This document shows positions 56,189-64,000 of a stretch of 64,000 bases of DNA, piece after piece; position 1 is the stretch's first letter, and every line of letters begins with the position of its first letter. Source of the stretch: Pseudomonas cedrina subsp. cedrina (GTDB taxonomy: Bacteria; Pseudomonadota; Gammaproteobacteria; Pseudomonadales; Pseudomonadaceae); assembly GCF_001983175.1 (NCBI RefSeq), contig NZ_MNPW01000005.1, forward strand, positions 248,001 through 312,000, read 5' to 3'. Under the pieces are notes generated by a model. It was given only the letters and a program-made list of their open reading frames with translations, was not told the origin of the DNA and did not search any database. Made by a program: the position numbers and the translations under genes.

Positions 56189-58801
56189 TTAAAGGTATTC
56201 GTCACGCGGGCTCGCGCCGGGGCGGTCCTGTGCAACCAGGCTGGTGTTGGCCGCGCAGGTACCGGCATCCAGGTGACGCAAGCGGTCGTGGCTTTCCCCG
56301 CCGGGCGCCGGGTTGAGCTGGTAACTCAATTGGCACGTGCTGGCGGCAGTGGCGCCCCACTTGACGATCAACAGATTCGCGTCGCGAGGCACCCGCACAA
56401 AAGCTTTGCCGCTCTGGCCGACCATGCCGACAATGGCGCCGCTCGCATCCATCACATCGGCACCGAACGGCAACGGGCTGCCGTCTTCGCGCAAAGCCGT
56501 GATCAACATGGCCTGGCCGCTGACGCTCTCGAATTCCAGCATCACTACCGAGCCTGCGCGGGGCGCGACGTTTTGCGCGGCGGTCTTGAGCTCTACGTCC
56601 ACGGACAGGTCCTTGGGGTCCAGCTCGACCATGTTCTTGCGGTACGGCGTCAGGTGCGGTACCACGGCGTAGCCGCTTTTGCTCACCTGTGAACTGTGGT
56701 TGCCGTTGACCCGTGCGCCGGCTGCGCCTGCGGCCTGCACGATGCCGATGGTGTCGCCCAGCTCCGGGGCCAGCGTCAGGCCGCCGGCGTGCGCGACGAC
56801 GCCCCCGGTCAAGCCCAGCGACAGTGAGCGGTAATCCGAGCTGCGGCCAACGCCGGCCGAGAGCACGCCCTGGCTGGTCTGGTATTTGATGTCGGCGCTG
56901 GCCGCGTTGCCGCTGCCTGAAGTGCGCGTCGTGCTCAGGCCGTAGCTGACCTCGTTGAGCTCGCCGAGGCTGCCGCCCAGGCTGGCGCGTTCACCGCTGC
57001 TGCGGTCGCCGCGATACACCGAGGTGGAGAGGGTCGGTTTGCGCGACCCGCTGCCCAGCGGCAGGCTCAAGGTAAAGTCGATCTGCTTGTCCACCCGGTC
57101 ACTCAGCAGGTCGCGGGTGCGCTGGGCGCTGACGGTGTAGTGCAGGCCTTTCCAGGTATTGCTGTAGCCAGTGGAGAACGTCAGGTTGCGGCTCTGGCGG
57201 TTCCAGTATTGCTGCGAGGAACCGGTCAGGTAGAAGGAGCCAGTGCCCACGCTCTGGTTGAGACTGACGTCCATGCGGTCGCGCAGGCGCGAGACGCTGT
57301 CGACGTTGAGCCCGTCCATGGCCAGGCCACGCACGCGCGCCGCATCGCGCACGTTGAGGAAGCCTTCGGTGGAGTAGCGGTAGGCGCCCAGCGCGAAATG
57401 CGTTCCGGTGTCGGTGAAATTCTTGCTGTAGCGCAGTTGCACGCTTTGACCATTGCGCGAAGCGTGGCCGGGCACCCGGGCGTCGGAGTTGGTCACGTCC
57501 AGCGACAGGGCACCCAGCGGCGTGTTGAACGCCGCGCCGATGAGCTGGGAGAAGTAATCCTCGCCGACCACCGTGCCCGTATAGCCGGTCAACAGGTTGC
57601 TCAAGCCGCGCTGGTACGTGGCCTGCGCCAGGGTTGGCGCGTGCCGCACGCCAATCTCATCCAGTTGGCCGACGCTCAGCGAATAGCGGCGCGCGTCCGG
57701 GCGCAGCAAGTTGGCGTTGGCGGCGAACGGCACGATGAATTCGCGTACGCGCCCATCGGCTTCGGTGACGGTGACGTTGAGGTCGCCGCCGAATCCGGTG
57801 GGGTACAGGTCGTCAAGCATGAACGGGCCGGGCGCGACGCTGACTTCATCGAGCAGGATGCCGCGCTGGCGTACGCTGACCCGCGCGTTGGTTTCGGCGA
57901 CGCCGCGCACCACCGGGGCAAACCCGGTCATGGAGTCGGGCAGCATGCGGTCATCGCTGAACACGCTGATGCCATTGATGCGCACGCTGTCGAACAATTC
58001 GCCGGGGGTAAAGATCTCGCCGAGCATCAGTTGCGATTGCAGGCCGGTCAACTCGCGTTGCAGGTAGGTGGCGCTGCTCTGGTAGCCGGAAGAACCGTCC
58101 GACTGGCTGAAGCTGCCGTTGTGCCGAAAATGCCAGTCGCCGAGGTTCAGACCGGTGTTCAAGCCCAAGTAGGTGGAGTTAAGCGAGCGCCCCGCGGTCT
58201 TGGTGGCAAAGGTGTTGAAGTTGTAGCGCGCAAAACCTGCGTTGATGCCGCTGTCCCATTGTTGCGGGCTCACGTAGCCACGCGCCTGGCGCGCCAGGTA
58301 AAGCTGCGGCACCTGCAATTGCAGCTTGTTGTCGGTCGGGTCGAAGCTGACGCTGGCGCCTGGAATGAACGCGCCGATATCGCCGCACACCGGGAATGCC
58401 GGCGCGGCTGCCTGCCCTGTCGCGCCATGGTGTTCGGCGACAGCGTCCAGGTCCACGCCGAAGGCGAGCAAGGTGTCGCGCCCCAGGCACAACTGCGCGG
58501 AGTTCTGCCCTTCAACGGCGTTGAAAGTCAGGTTTTCACGGCCGAACCATTGGCCATTGAGGTAAACGTCGGCGCGGTAGCTGCCGGGCAACACGACGTT
58601 GCCCTGGTTGAATTTGGTGATGTCGACCTGCAAGCCCGCCTTGCCCTGCGGGAAGAAGGCCGGGTTGAAAGCCACATACTCGACGCCGTGGGCGAGCATC
58701 GCATGCGTGCTGCCGAGCAGTACCAGGCTGCGGGCGGTCAGCTTGAGTCGATGGCGTGACAAGGGCCAGTTGATTGCGCTGGCAGGCGTGTTCGAACGCA
58801 T
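56189..58801 (-). CDS. Fimbrial outer-membrane usher protein
   Basis: An 870-residue usher that forms the outer-membrane channel and assembles subunits from chaperone complexes. The start at 58801 (MRSNTPASAINW) is chosen over the upstream in-frame TTG. The signal peptide ends near LAHG. The N-terminal chaperone-binding domain opens VEYVAFNPAFFPQ, with LPGSYRADVYLNG. A 24-strand barrel with plug follows (GFAPVVRGVAETNARVSV and LDDLYPTGFGGDLNVTVTEA). The C-terminal domains hold PYRKNMVELDPKDLSVDVEL and FGADVMDASGAIVGMVGQSG. Confidence 0.95.
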   Translation of the reverse strand: MRSNTPASAINWPLSRHRLKLTARSLVLLGSTHAMLAHGVEYVAFNPAFFPQGKAGLQVDITKFNQGNVVLPGSYRADVYLNGQWFGRENLTFNAVEGQNSAQLCLGRDTLLAFGVDLDAVAEHHGATGQAAAPAFPVCGDIGAFIPGASVSFDPTDNKLQLQVPQLYLARQARGYVSPQQWDSGINAGFARYNFNTFATKTAGRSLNSTYLGLNTGLNLGDWHFRHNGSFSQSDGSSGYQSSATYLQRELTGLQSQLMLGEIFTPGELFDSVRINGISVFSDDRMLPDSMTGFAPVVRGVAETNARVSVRQRGILLDEVSVAPGPFMLDDLYPTGFGGDLNVTVTEADGRVREFIVPFAANANLLRPDARRYSLSVGQLDEIGVRHAPTLAQATYQRGLSNLLTGYTGTVVGEDYFSQLIGAAFNTPLGALSLDVTNSDARVPGHASRNGQSVQLRYSKNFTDTGTHFALGAYRYSTEGFLNVRDAARVRGLAMDGLNVDSVSRLRDRMDVSLNQSVGTGSFYLTGSSQQYWNRQSRNLTFSTGYSNTWKGLHYTVSAQRTRDLLSDRVDKQIDFTLSLPLGSGSRKPTLSTSVYRGDRSSGERASLGGSLGELNEVSYGLSTTRTSGSGNAASADIKYQTSQGVLSAGVGRSSDYRSLSLGLTGGVVAHAGGLTLAPELGDTIGIVQAAGAAGARVNGNHSSQVSKSGYAVVPHLTPYRKNMVELDPKDLSVDVELKTAAQNVAPRAGSVVMLEFESVSGQAMLITALREDGSPLPFGADVMDASGAIVGMVGQSGKAFVRVPRDANLLIVKWGATAASTCQLSYQLNPAPGGESHDRLRHLDAGTCAANTSLVAQDRPGASPRDEYL

Positions 58802-58939
58802 GGTTACCGTTTCCAAAAAATAGGTTCTGCCCGAAAATCGGCATGGCGAGTCCCAGCCCCGGTCGAGGGGGCAAATCCGAGGGTATGTTTCAGGGCCGGC
58901 GGCGCTGGTGCGGCCGGGCCGGTGCCTAAGGTCGGGAGG

Positions 58940-59707
58940 TCATCGCCGGATATCCGCCGTGTGGGAAACCCGCACGCCATAGTCATCGAGGGTCTGGAAC
59001 TCGACGGTCAGGGCGCTGGCCGGTGCCGACTTCAACCCTGGCAGGACGAAGCGGTTGCGACCGCCGGGGACCACCATATTGCTGTCACCCGATGCGCTGG
59101 TTTCGCGCGAATGGCGTTGGCCGCCGGTGACCAGTTCAATCGTGTCGAAGCTCACGTGGTAGGGCGTCGGGTTGAAGACTTCCAGCGCCTGGCCCTGCTC
59201 GGTCGCAAGGTATTTCCACTGCAGTTTGGCGGGGGCTTCTTCGACGTCGTAGGGCAGTGTTGCCGGGCGGTAGAACAGCTTGATCCGCGAGCGGAACGCC
59301 AATTGCAGTTGGTTGTTCTGCTCGCTGTTCAGCGCTTGGGAAGGCACTTCCAGCAGATTGAACCAGAACAGGCTTTCGCGCTCCGCCGGCAGCGGTTCGC
59401 CGGTGTGGGCCAGGCGAATGATCTGTTGCTGCTGCGGTTCCATGCGGAAAATCGGCGGCGTGGCCACAAACGGTATCCCGGACTCATCCGGGGTAGAGTG
59501 TTCGTTGCCGTCGTCCAGCCATACCTGGAGCAATGTCGGTTTCTGGTTTTTGCTATCGAGCCGTACCGTCACCTCCTTGTCTTTTTGCAGATAAACGATA
59601 CGAGTGCTGCCGATGACCACGCTGGCCTGTACCGCCGTGGCGGCGAGCAGGGCAACGAGTACCAGCGTGGCCTTCGGAAGAAGGCGAGAAACCAATGACG
59701 CGTTCAT
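58940..59707 (-). CDS. Fimbrial periplasmic chaperone (copy 1)
   Basis: A 255-residue PapD-like chaperone with a signal peptide ending AVQASVVI. The first Ig domain shows GSTRIVYLQKDKEVTVRL with the active-site Arg, and LFWFNLLEVPS and RIKLFYRP with the active-site Lys in G1 strand position. The second domain has NPTPYHVSF and a proline/glycine-rich end. It is 232 bases downstream of the other chaperone start region and 138 bases before the usher. Confidence 0.92.
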   Translation of the reverse strand: MNASLVSRLLPKATLVLVALLAATAVQASVVIGSTRIVYLQKDKEVTVRLDSKNQKPTLLQVWLDDGNEHSTPDESGIPFVATPPIFRMEPQQQQIIRLAHTGEPLPAERESLFWFNLLEVPSQALNSEQNNQLQLAFRSRIKLFYRPATLPYDVEEAPAKLQWKYLATEQGQALEVFNPTPYHVSFDTIELVTGGQRHSRETSASGDSNMVVPGGRNRFVLPGLKSAPASALTVEFQTLDDYGVRVSHTADIRR

Positions 59708-59728
59708 GCGGTGGGTTATCCGTCGTAC

Positions 59729-60493
59729 TTAAAAGGTTGGGCTGGCGGAATACCGCACGCGGGCGCCGAAATCGCTGACGGCGGTGAACTCGACCTGCGC
59801 CGCCCCCTTGGGCTGGGCCTTGAGCCCTGGCAGGGCAAACAGCTTGGTATCGCCGTGGGGCATCAACAGGCTGTCGGTGGCCGTCTGGTTGGCCGCTTTG
59901 CTGTAGCGTCGGCCATCGCTGGCCAGGTCGATGCTGGCGAGCGAGACGTGATAGGGCGTCGGGTTGGTGGCTTGCAGGGCATACCCCTGACCATGGGGCA
60001 CCAGCTTCCATTGCACCTGTGCGGGCGCGCGTTCGGCCGGCAACGGCAGCGCCTGCGGCCTGAGGAACACCCGCAGGCGGGTACGGAACGACAGCTGGAT
60101 CTGGTTTTTCTGCGCCGCATCCTGCGTGCTTGGCGGCACTTCCAATACGTTCAGCCAGTACAGGCTCTCGCGGTCCGTGGGCACGGGTTCGCCGGTGTAG
60201 CGCAAGCGCACCGCCTGTTGCTGGTTGGGCTCGATACGAAAGATCGGTGGCGACAGCGTAAACGGGGTTCGCGCCGTCGCCGGTGTCGATTGCCGATCGC
60301 CGGCATCCAGCCACACCTGCACCAGCGCCGGGCGATCGCCTTTGTTTTCCAGGCGCACGATCAACTCCTGTTGTTCGACGGGGTAAACCACACGTGTGCC
60401 ATGGACGATGACGCTTGCATGGGCGAGTGGCGTCAGCAATGACATGAATACAAGCGCACAGGCGACAAGCGCGAGGCGGGCCATGCGTTTCAT
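59729..60493 (-). CDS. Fimbrial periplasmic chaperone (copy 2, Lys-to-Arg variant)
   Basis: A 254-residue PapD-like chaperone; the start is taken at MKRMARLALVAC, with a longer in-frame start 24 bases upstream possible. The signal peptide ends AHASVIV. GTRVVYPVEQQELIVRL keeps the active Arg, and LYWLNVLEVPP is canonical. The strand that normally reads R-I-K-L-F-Y-R-P reads R-L-R-V-F-L-R-P here, so the Lys that anchors the subunit C-terminus is Arg. NPTPYHVSL follows. It is a paralogue of the next chaperone, probably from tandem duplication, and may be specialised for different subunits. Confidence 0.9.
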   Translation of the reverse strand: MKRMARLALVACALVFMSLLTPLAHASVIVHGTRVVYPVEQQELIVRLENKGDRPALVQVWLDAGDRQSTPATARTPFTLSPPIFRIEPNQQQAVRLRYTGEPVPTDRESLYWLNVLEVPPSTQDAAQKNQIQLSFRTRLRVFLRPQALPLPAERAPAQVQWKLVPHGQGYALQATNPTPYHVSLASIDLASDGRRYSKAANQTATDSLLMPHGDTKLFALPGLKAQPKGAAQVEFTAVSDFGARVRYSASPTF

Positions 60494-60560
60494 CGTTCGG
60501 GTTCTCTTCTCAGGCATGGGATCAAAAATGCGGCTTTCGGGCGAACTGGAATCGCTTCAG

Positions 60561-60639
60561 TGTGGGAGCGGGCTTGCCCGCGAATGTGGTGGGTCGGTCA
60601 TGCGATACAGCGCTATCGCGAGCAAGCCCGCTCCTACAG
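60561..60639. repeat. REP doublet inside the fimbrial operon
   Basis: TGTGGGAGCGGGCTTGCCCG and a slightly decayed right copy CGAGCAAGCCCGCTCCTACA lie between the major subunit gene and the chaperone gene, where differential mRNA stability is often set. Confidence 0.83.
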
Positions 60640-60660
60640 TGGGATCGAAGCGTTCAGGCC

Positions 60661-61239
60661 TTACTCGGCGTACTCGACCAAAAAGCCCACGCGCGTGTTG
60701 ACCGTACCTTCGGTGGCGGCACCGGTGGCATACATCTGCGCGGCCATCGGGATGATTGCCTGGTTGTCGGCGATCACCACGCCTTCGGATTTCTCGGTGT
60801 AGACGTTGAGCGGGCTGCCGTCACGGTTGGTGACTTCGACCTGTACGTTCTTGGCGGTGGTGGTGTCGGACGGATCGTCATGACCATCAATGTTCAAACG
60901 GCCGGTTGCCACGTCGATGGCCGGGCTGGTGGGATCGAACGCCACCATGGCGGTGCGTCCGTTGGTGCAGCTGCCCTGGCCCGGGCCGCCAACCCGAATG
61001 CTGAAACCGGTAAGGTTGGCGCGTTGACCGGCAGCCGCCAGGCGTGACCCGGAAACACCGCCCAGGTTCACGTCCTTGACCGCGGCGCCAGTACCCGGCG
61101 CCGCGCCTTCGACGGTGCAGGTCACGTCGGTGACCAGGCCACTGAAGTTGATAACGCCATCGTTGGCATGGGCCGATTGAGACGCTGCTGCGGCCAGGGC
61201 AAACGCGGCGGCAACGGTGGAGAGAGCGTTGGCTTTCAT
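60661..61239 (-). CDS. Major fimbrial subunit
   Basis: A 192-residue pilin with a signal peptide ending SAHAND. It has GVINFSGLVTDVTCTVEG, a second cysteine in GSCTNGRTAMV and a C-terminal strand TRVGFLVEYAE with the alternating hydrophobic pattern and penultimate aromatic of donor-strand subunits. First gene of the leftward operon and followed by a REP, it is the expected major shaft subunit. It is not close in sequence to the three downstream subunits. Confidence 0.87.
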   Translation of the reverse strand: MKANALSTVAAAFALAAAASQSAHANDGVINFSGLVTDVTCTVEGAAPGTGAAVKDVNLGGVSGSRLAAAGQRANLTGFSIRVGGPGQGSCTNGRTAMVAFDPTSPAIDVATGRLNIDGHDDPSDTTTAKNVQVEVTNRDGSPLNVYTEKSEGVVIADNQAIIPMAAQMYATGAATEGTVNTRVGFLVEYAE

Positions 61240-61565
61240 AAGTATTTCCAGACCTTAGTAATATATATGCCCCGTCAACATCATCGAGATCGAGTCGCCC
61301 TCGAAAGACGGGAAACATAATGTGTCCCGAAAACAGAAAGTTGCCCATAGAGGAGTCGCGAGTTTTATCTCGAAAATATTCGAAATTCCAAAAGGTCAAT
61401 ACAAGATTTTTCAAAGTTGAATGCGTAAGAGTTTTCTGAAGGGAATGCCTGAAAGAGTAAGTTTCGTTGTAGTCCCGCATTGAAACCTGTGGGCGGGTGA
61501 GCTATACGGTGTTTTAAAAAATCCAAGTATTTGTATTGCGCTGTTAACCTTGCGGGTTTTTTTTG
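61240..61565. promoter_or_regulatory. AT-rich divergent control region of fimbrial operon and response regulator
   Basis: This gene-free 326-base region is visibly richer in A and T than its surroundings. It contains TAATATATAT next to the major subunit start and an inverted repeat TCGAA-AATA-TTCGA at 61370-61383. It should hold promoters for both directions. No -35/-10 pair was assigned with confidence. Confidence 0.55.
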
Positions 61566-62258
61566 ATGCCTAGTTCAATGTTCAAGACCGTCACGGTGAT
61601 GTTGCTGGATAACCATGCGATGGTTCGGCAAGGGATCGAGCTGGGCTTGGGCAAGGAGGCCGACCTGCATCTGGTTGGCTCCTTCGGCACGGGCAGGGAG
61701 CTACTCGATGCGCTTGCCCTGCGGACGGCGGACGTGGTGGTGATGGACTTTGCCCTGGGCCCCGACGACATCGACGGCCTCAATCTCATCCGCATCCTGG
61801 CCAGGCGTTTCAGCCGCTGCAAGCCGGTGGTCGTGTCGTCGCATTACACCCCGGCCACGGTTTCCCTGGCCTTGAAGGCCGGCAGTTGGGGGGTAGTGGG
61901 CAAAATCCAGAACCTGGCCGAATTGATAACAGCCATCCGCACCGTCGCCGAGGGCCGGATATACCTGCAACCCTGTATGGTGCCGGCGCTGCAGGTGGGG
62001 CGTTCATTGGTGGGCGCAGTAAATGCGAGGTCTGGCGTGGAGGGTTCAACACCGTTTCGCCTGAGTGACTGTCTGACACCCAAAGAACAGGAAGTGTTGC
62101 GCTGCTTTATGGATGGGATGACCGTCAATTCCATCGCTGCAAAGTTTTCGCGCAGTGCGAGTACGATCAGTACGCAAAAACAATCGGCTTATCGAAAATT
62201 GGGCATCAAGAGCGACAGTGAATTGTTTAAAGTGCGGCGGCAATTCGGTGAGTCGTAA
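61566..62258 (+). CDS. NarL/LuxR-type response regulator, probable fimbrial regulator
   Basis: A 230-residue two-domain regulator. The receiver domain (about 10-125) has LLDNHAMVRQG, where the usual Asp-Asp pair is Asp-Asn, the phospho-acceptor in VVVMDFALG, VVVSSHY and Lys in VGKIQN. The C-terminal LuxR helix-turn-helix is LTPKEQEVLRCFMDGMTVNS followed by IAAKFSRSASTISTQKQSAY. ATG 61566 is preferred; MFKTV four codons later is possible. It is divergent from the fimbrial operon, with no kinase gene nearby, so it is probably an orphan regulator like those beside other fimbrial clusters. Targets are inferred. Confidence 0.85.
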   Translation: MPSSMFKTVTVMLLDNHAMVRQGIELGLGKEADLHLVGSFGTGRELLDALALRTADVVVMDFALGPDDIDGLNLIRILARRFSRCKPVVVSSHYTPATVSLALKAGSWGVVGKIQNLAELITAIRTVAEGRIYLQPCMVPALQVGRSLVGAVNARSGVEGSTPFRLSDCLTPKEQEVLRCFMDGMTVNSIAAKFSRSASTISTQKQSAYRKLGIKSDSELFKVRRQFGES

Positions 62259-62298
62259 CTAAGAGGTATCTGTAAGAATTATGCCTATTGTGTGTGGC

Positions 62299-62919
62299 TT
62301 AGTTGGAGTCTTCCAGGTAACGCAGCGCCAATCGCTCGGTGGCCTGCCGTATCGGCAATAACAAATGGGGCGCCACCAGCATCATGATTTGATACACCAC
62401 CACGCGGACCTCGCCTTCACGATCCAGAACCCGCTGATAGTCCAGGGAAAACAGCAGGGTCAGGGTGATCTGTTCCACCAGTTGCCCAAGCGCCTGGGTA
62501 TCGCTGACCAATTGCCCGGCCGTCTTGAGTCGGGCGAGCAATGACGCGAGGGTGCGCTTGAGCGACGTGAGCAGGTTGCGAATGCCCTTGGCCAGCTTCG
62601 GCAGGCGCCCGGCGAGGTTCGACAGGTCCTGGAACAGGAAGCGGTAGTGGGCCATACGCTCGACGATCAGGTGCAGGAACAGCCAGTAATCCTCGGGCTT
62701 CAATTGCGCATCGGCCGGTGGGTCGAGCAGCGGTGCCAGTTCAGCTTGAAAGCGTTCGAACAGACCGAGTACCAGCGGTTCCTTGCCATGAAAATGGTAG
62801 TAGAGGTTGCCGGGGCTGATCCCCATTTCATTGGCCACCTCCATGGTCGAGACATTGGGTTCGCCCTTCTGGTTGAACAATTGCAAGGCACATTCAAGGA
62901 TACGGTCGCGGGTCTTCAT
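62299..62919 (-). CDS. phaD: TetR-family regulator PhaD
   Basis: A 206-residue TetR-like activator of the mcl-PHA genes, thought to sense an acyl-CoA related ligand. The N-terminal helix-turn-helix is STMEVANEMGISPGNLYYHF (about 24-43) followed by HGKEPLVLGLFERF. The C-terminal domain is all helical and leucine rich. It lies 27 bases after phaC2 in the same direction, as in the phaC1-Z-C2-D operon of other pseudomonads. Normally it is followed by convergent phaF; here the fimbrial region intervenes. Confidence 0.93.
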   Translation of the reverse strand: MKTRDRILECALQLFNQKGEPNVSTMEVANEMGISPGNLYYHFHGKEPLVLGLFERFQAELAPLLDPPADAQLKPEDYWLFLHLIVERMAHYRFLFQDLSNLAGRLPKLAKGIRNLLTSLKRTLASLLARLKTAGQLVSDTQALGQLVEQITLTLLFSLDYQRVLDREGEVRVVVYQIMMLVAPHLLLPIRQATERLALRYLEDSN

Positions 62920-62946
62920 CCAGGCTTCTTAAGGAGAGGGTTGAAC

Positions 62947-64000
62947 TCAACGCACGCGCACATAAGTGCCTGGCGCCGCTTCCATCGGTGGGTAATTCTG
63001 GTTGCCCAGGGCAGTGTGGGTTTCTCGTTGTACGCCCGAGCGCTGCTGGATCCATGTCAGCCACTGCGGCCACCAACTGCCTTCGACGTGGCTGGCGTCG
63101 TAGTACCAGGCGCGCGGGTCGCTGCTCAGCTTTGGGTTCTCGACGTAATTGGCCTTGGGGTTGCCCGGCGGGTTCAGGATGCTTTGGATATGCCCGCTGT
63201 TGGACAGCACGAAGCGCCGCTCGCCGCCCAGCAATTGGGTGGAGCGGTACACCGCGTCCCACGGCGTGATGTGGTCGTTGATGCCGGCCACGCTGAAGCT
63301 GTCCACGGTGACCTTCTGCAGATCGATGGGGGTGCCGCACACTTCCAGTCCACCGGGGTGGCTGAGCGGGTTGTGCTTGAAGAAGTCCAGCAGGTCGCCG
63401 TGCAGCGCGGCGGGCAAGCGCGTGTTGTCGTTGTTCCAGTACAGGATGTCGAAGGCCGGCGGCTCCTTGCCCAGCAGGTAGTTGTTGATCCAGTAGTTCC
63501 AGATCAGGTCATTGGGGCGCATCCAGGCGAACACTTTGGCCATGTCACGGCCGTCCAGCACGCCTTGCTGATAGGAACGGCGCTTGGCGGCCTCCAGGGT
63601 CTGCTCGTCGGCGAACAGTGTGGCGGGGCTGTCGATCTGGCTGTCCAGCAGGCTCACCAGGTAGCTCGCGCTGGAGATGCGGCGCAGTTGGCGCTTGGCC
63701 TGCAGGTGGCCTTGCAGCGCCGCGATGGTCAAGCCACCGGCGCAGGCGCCCATCAGGTTGACCTCGCGGGCTTTGGTGATCGCCCTGCATGCGTTGAGCG
63801 CCTCCTCCAGCGCGGCGACGTAGGTGGAAAGCCCCCATTCGCGATGGCGCACATCCGGGTTGCGCCAGCTGACCATGAACGTCTGCAGGCCGTTTTTTAA
63901 CGCGTACTGCACAAAGCTGTTGCCTGGGCTCAGGTCGAAAATGTAGTACTTGTTGATTTGCGGCGGCACGATCAGCAGCGGCTTGGCGTACTGTTTTTCG
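62947..64000 (-). CDS. phaC2: Class II poly(3-hydroxyalkanoate) synthase PhaC2 (N-terminal part beyond window)
   Basis: The C-terminal about 350 residues of a medium-chain-length PHA synthase (full length normally about 560). The visible part starts in frame at the window edge (EKQYAKPLLIVPPQINKYY). The lipase-like box is GACAGG with the catalytic cysteine. NDLIWNYWINNYLLG is the conserved middle segment, and GINDHITPWDAVY and LSNSGHIQSILNPPG carry the Asp and His of the triad. Position just upstream of phaD identifies it as PhaC2; phaZ and phaC1 should lie beyond the right edge. Confidence 0.93.
   Translation of the reverse strand, partial: EKQYAKPLLIVPPQINKYYIFDLSPGNSFVQYALKNGLQTFMVSWRNPDVRHREWGLSTYVAALEEALNACRAITKAREVNLMGACAGGLTIAALQGHLQAKRQLRRISSASYLVSLLDSQIDSPATLFADEQTLEAAKRRSYQQGVLDGRDMAKVFAWMRPNDLIWNYWINNYLLGKEPPAFDILYWNNDNTRLPAALHGDLLDFFKHNPLSHPGGLEVCGTPIDLQKVTVDSFSVAGINDHITPWDAVYRSTQLLGGERRFVLSNSGHIQSILNPPGNPKANYVENPKLSSDPRAWYYDASHVEGSWWPQWLTWIQQRSGVQRETHTALGNQNYPPMEAAPGTYVRVR

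Overview
The window reads as chromosome of a fluorescent Pseudomonas (P. fluorescens complex). The evidence is high-GC coding DNA, the core order thiI-typA, the complete Pseudomonas-type hut locus, the block phaF/phaI - ubiE-ubiJ-ubiB - hisI-hisE - tatABC, and many REP/REPIN doublets of the GTGGGAGC...GCTCCCAC type. No rRNA, tRNA, insertion sequence, prophage or CRISPR array was seen.

Layout. 1-15,000: housekeeping and carbon metabolism. This holds the 3' part of thiI, typA, a YkgJ-family protein, glgP, a DUF2339/DUF3999 membrane pair, fbp, a tiny antisense ORF, two small lipoproteins (DUF3862-like and a Blc lipocalin) and hutF. 13,873-29,848: the hut locus, in three transcription units: hutF (leftward), hutCD (rightward), and a long rightward unit hutU - NCS1 transporter - hutXWV - hutH1 - hutH2 - hutT - hutI - hutG. 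Histidine is taken up by several transporters and broken down by HutH, HutU, HutI, HutF and HutG to glutamate, NH3 and formate (the five-step route). HutC represses. A sigma54-type -24/-12 box with a perfect HutC palindrome over the predicted start site lies before hutU. The first HutH paralogue precisely lacks the Ala-Ser-Gly triad that makes the MIO catalytic group, so it is a predicted pseudoenzyme.

30,062-33,590: an orphan choline-type binding protein, an HSL-type esterase, proline iminopeptidase and dtd. 33,858-38,157: opgGH, for periplasmic glucans. 38,343-41,985: a polar amino-acid ABC transporter with two tandem binding proteins, one permease and one ATPase. 41,980-45,932: two leftward HBM-type chemoreceptors. 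46,115-52,089: leftward ubiE-ubiJ-ubiB-hisI-hisE-tatA-tatB-tatC-rsmE, for ubiquinone, histidine and Tat functions.

52,235-64,000: the mcl-PHA locus (granule-associated small protein, phaI, phaF, and facing them phaD and phaC2). It is split between phaF and phaD by about 8 kb carrying a leftward chaperone-usher fimbrial operon (major subunit, two chaperones, usher, three further subunits, one with an extra N-terminal domain) and a rightward NarL/LuxR-type response regulator. phaC2 runs off the right edge and thiI off the left edge.

All assignments rest on reading motifs and gene order by eye. No database search was run.
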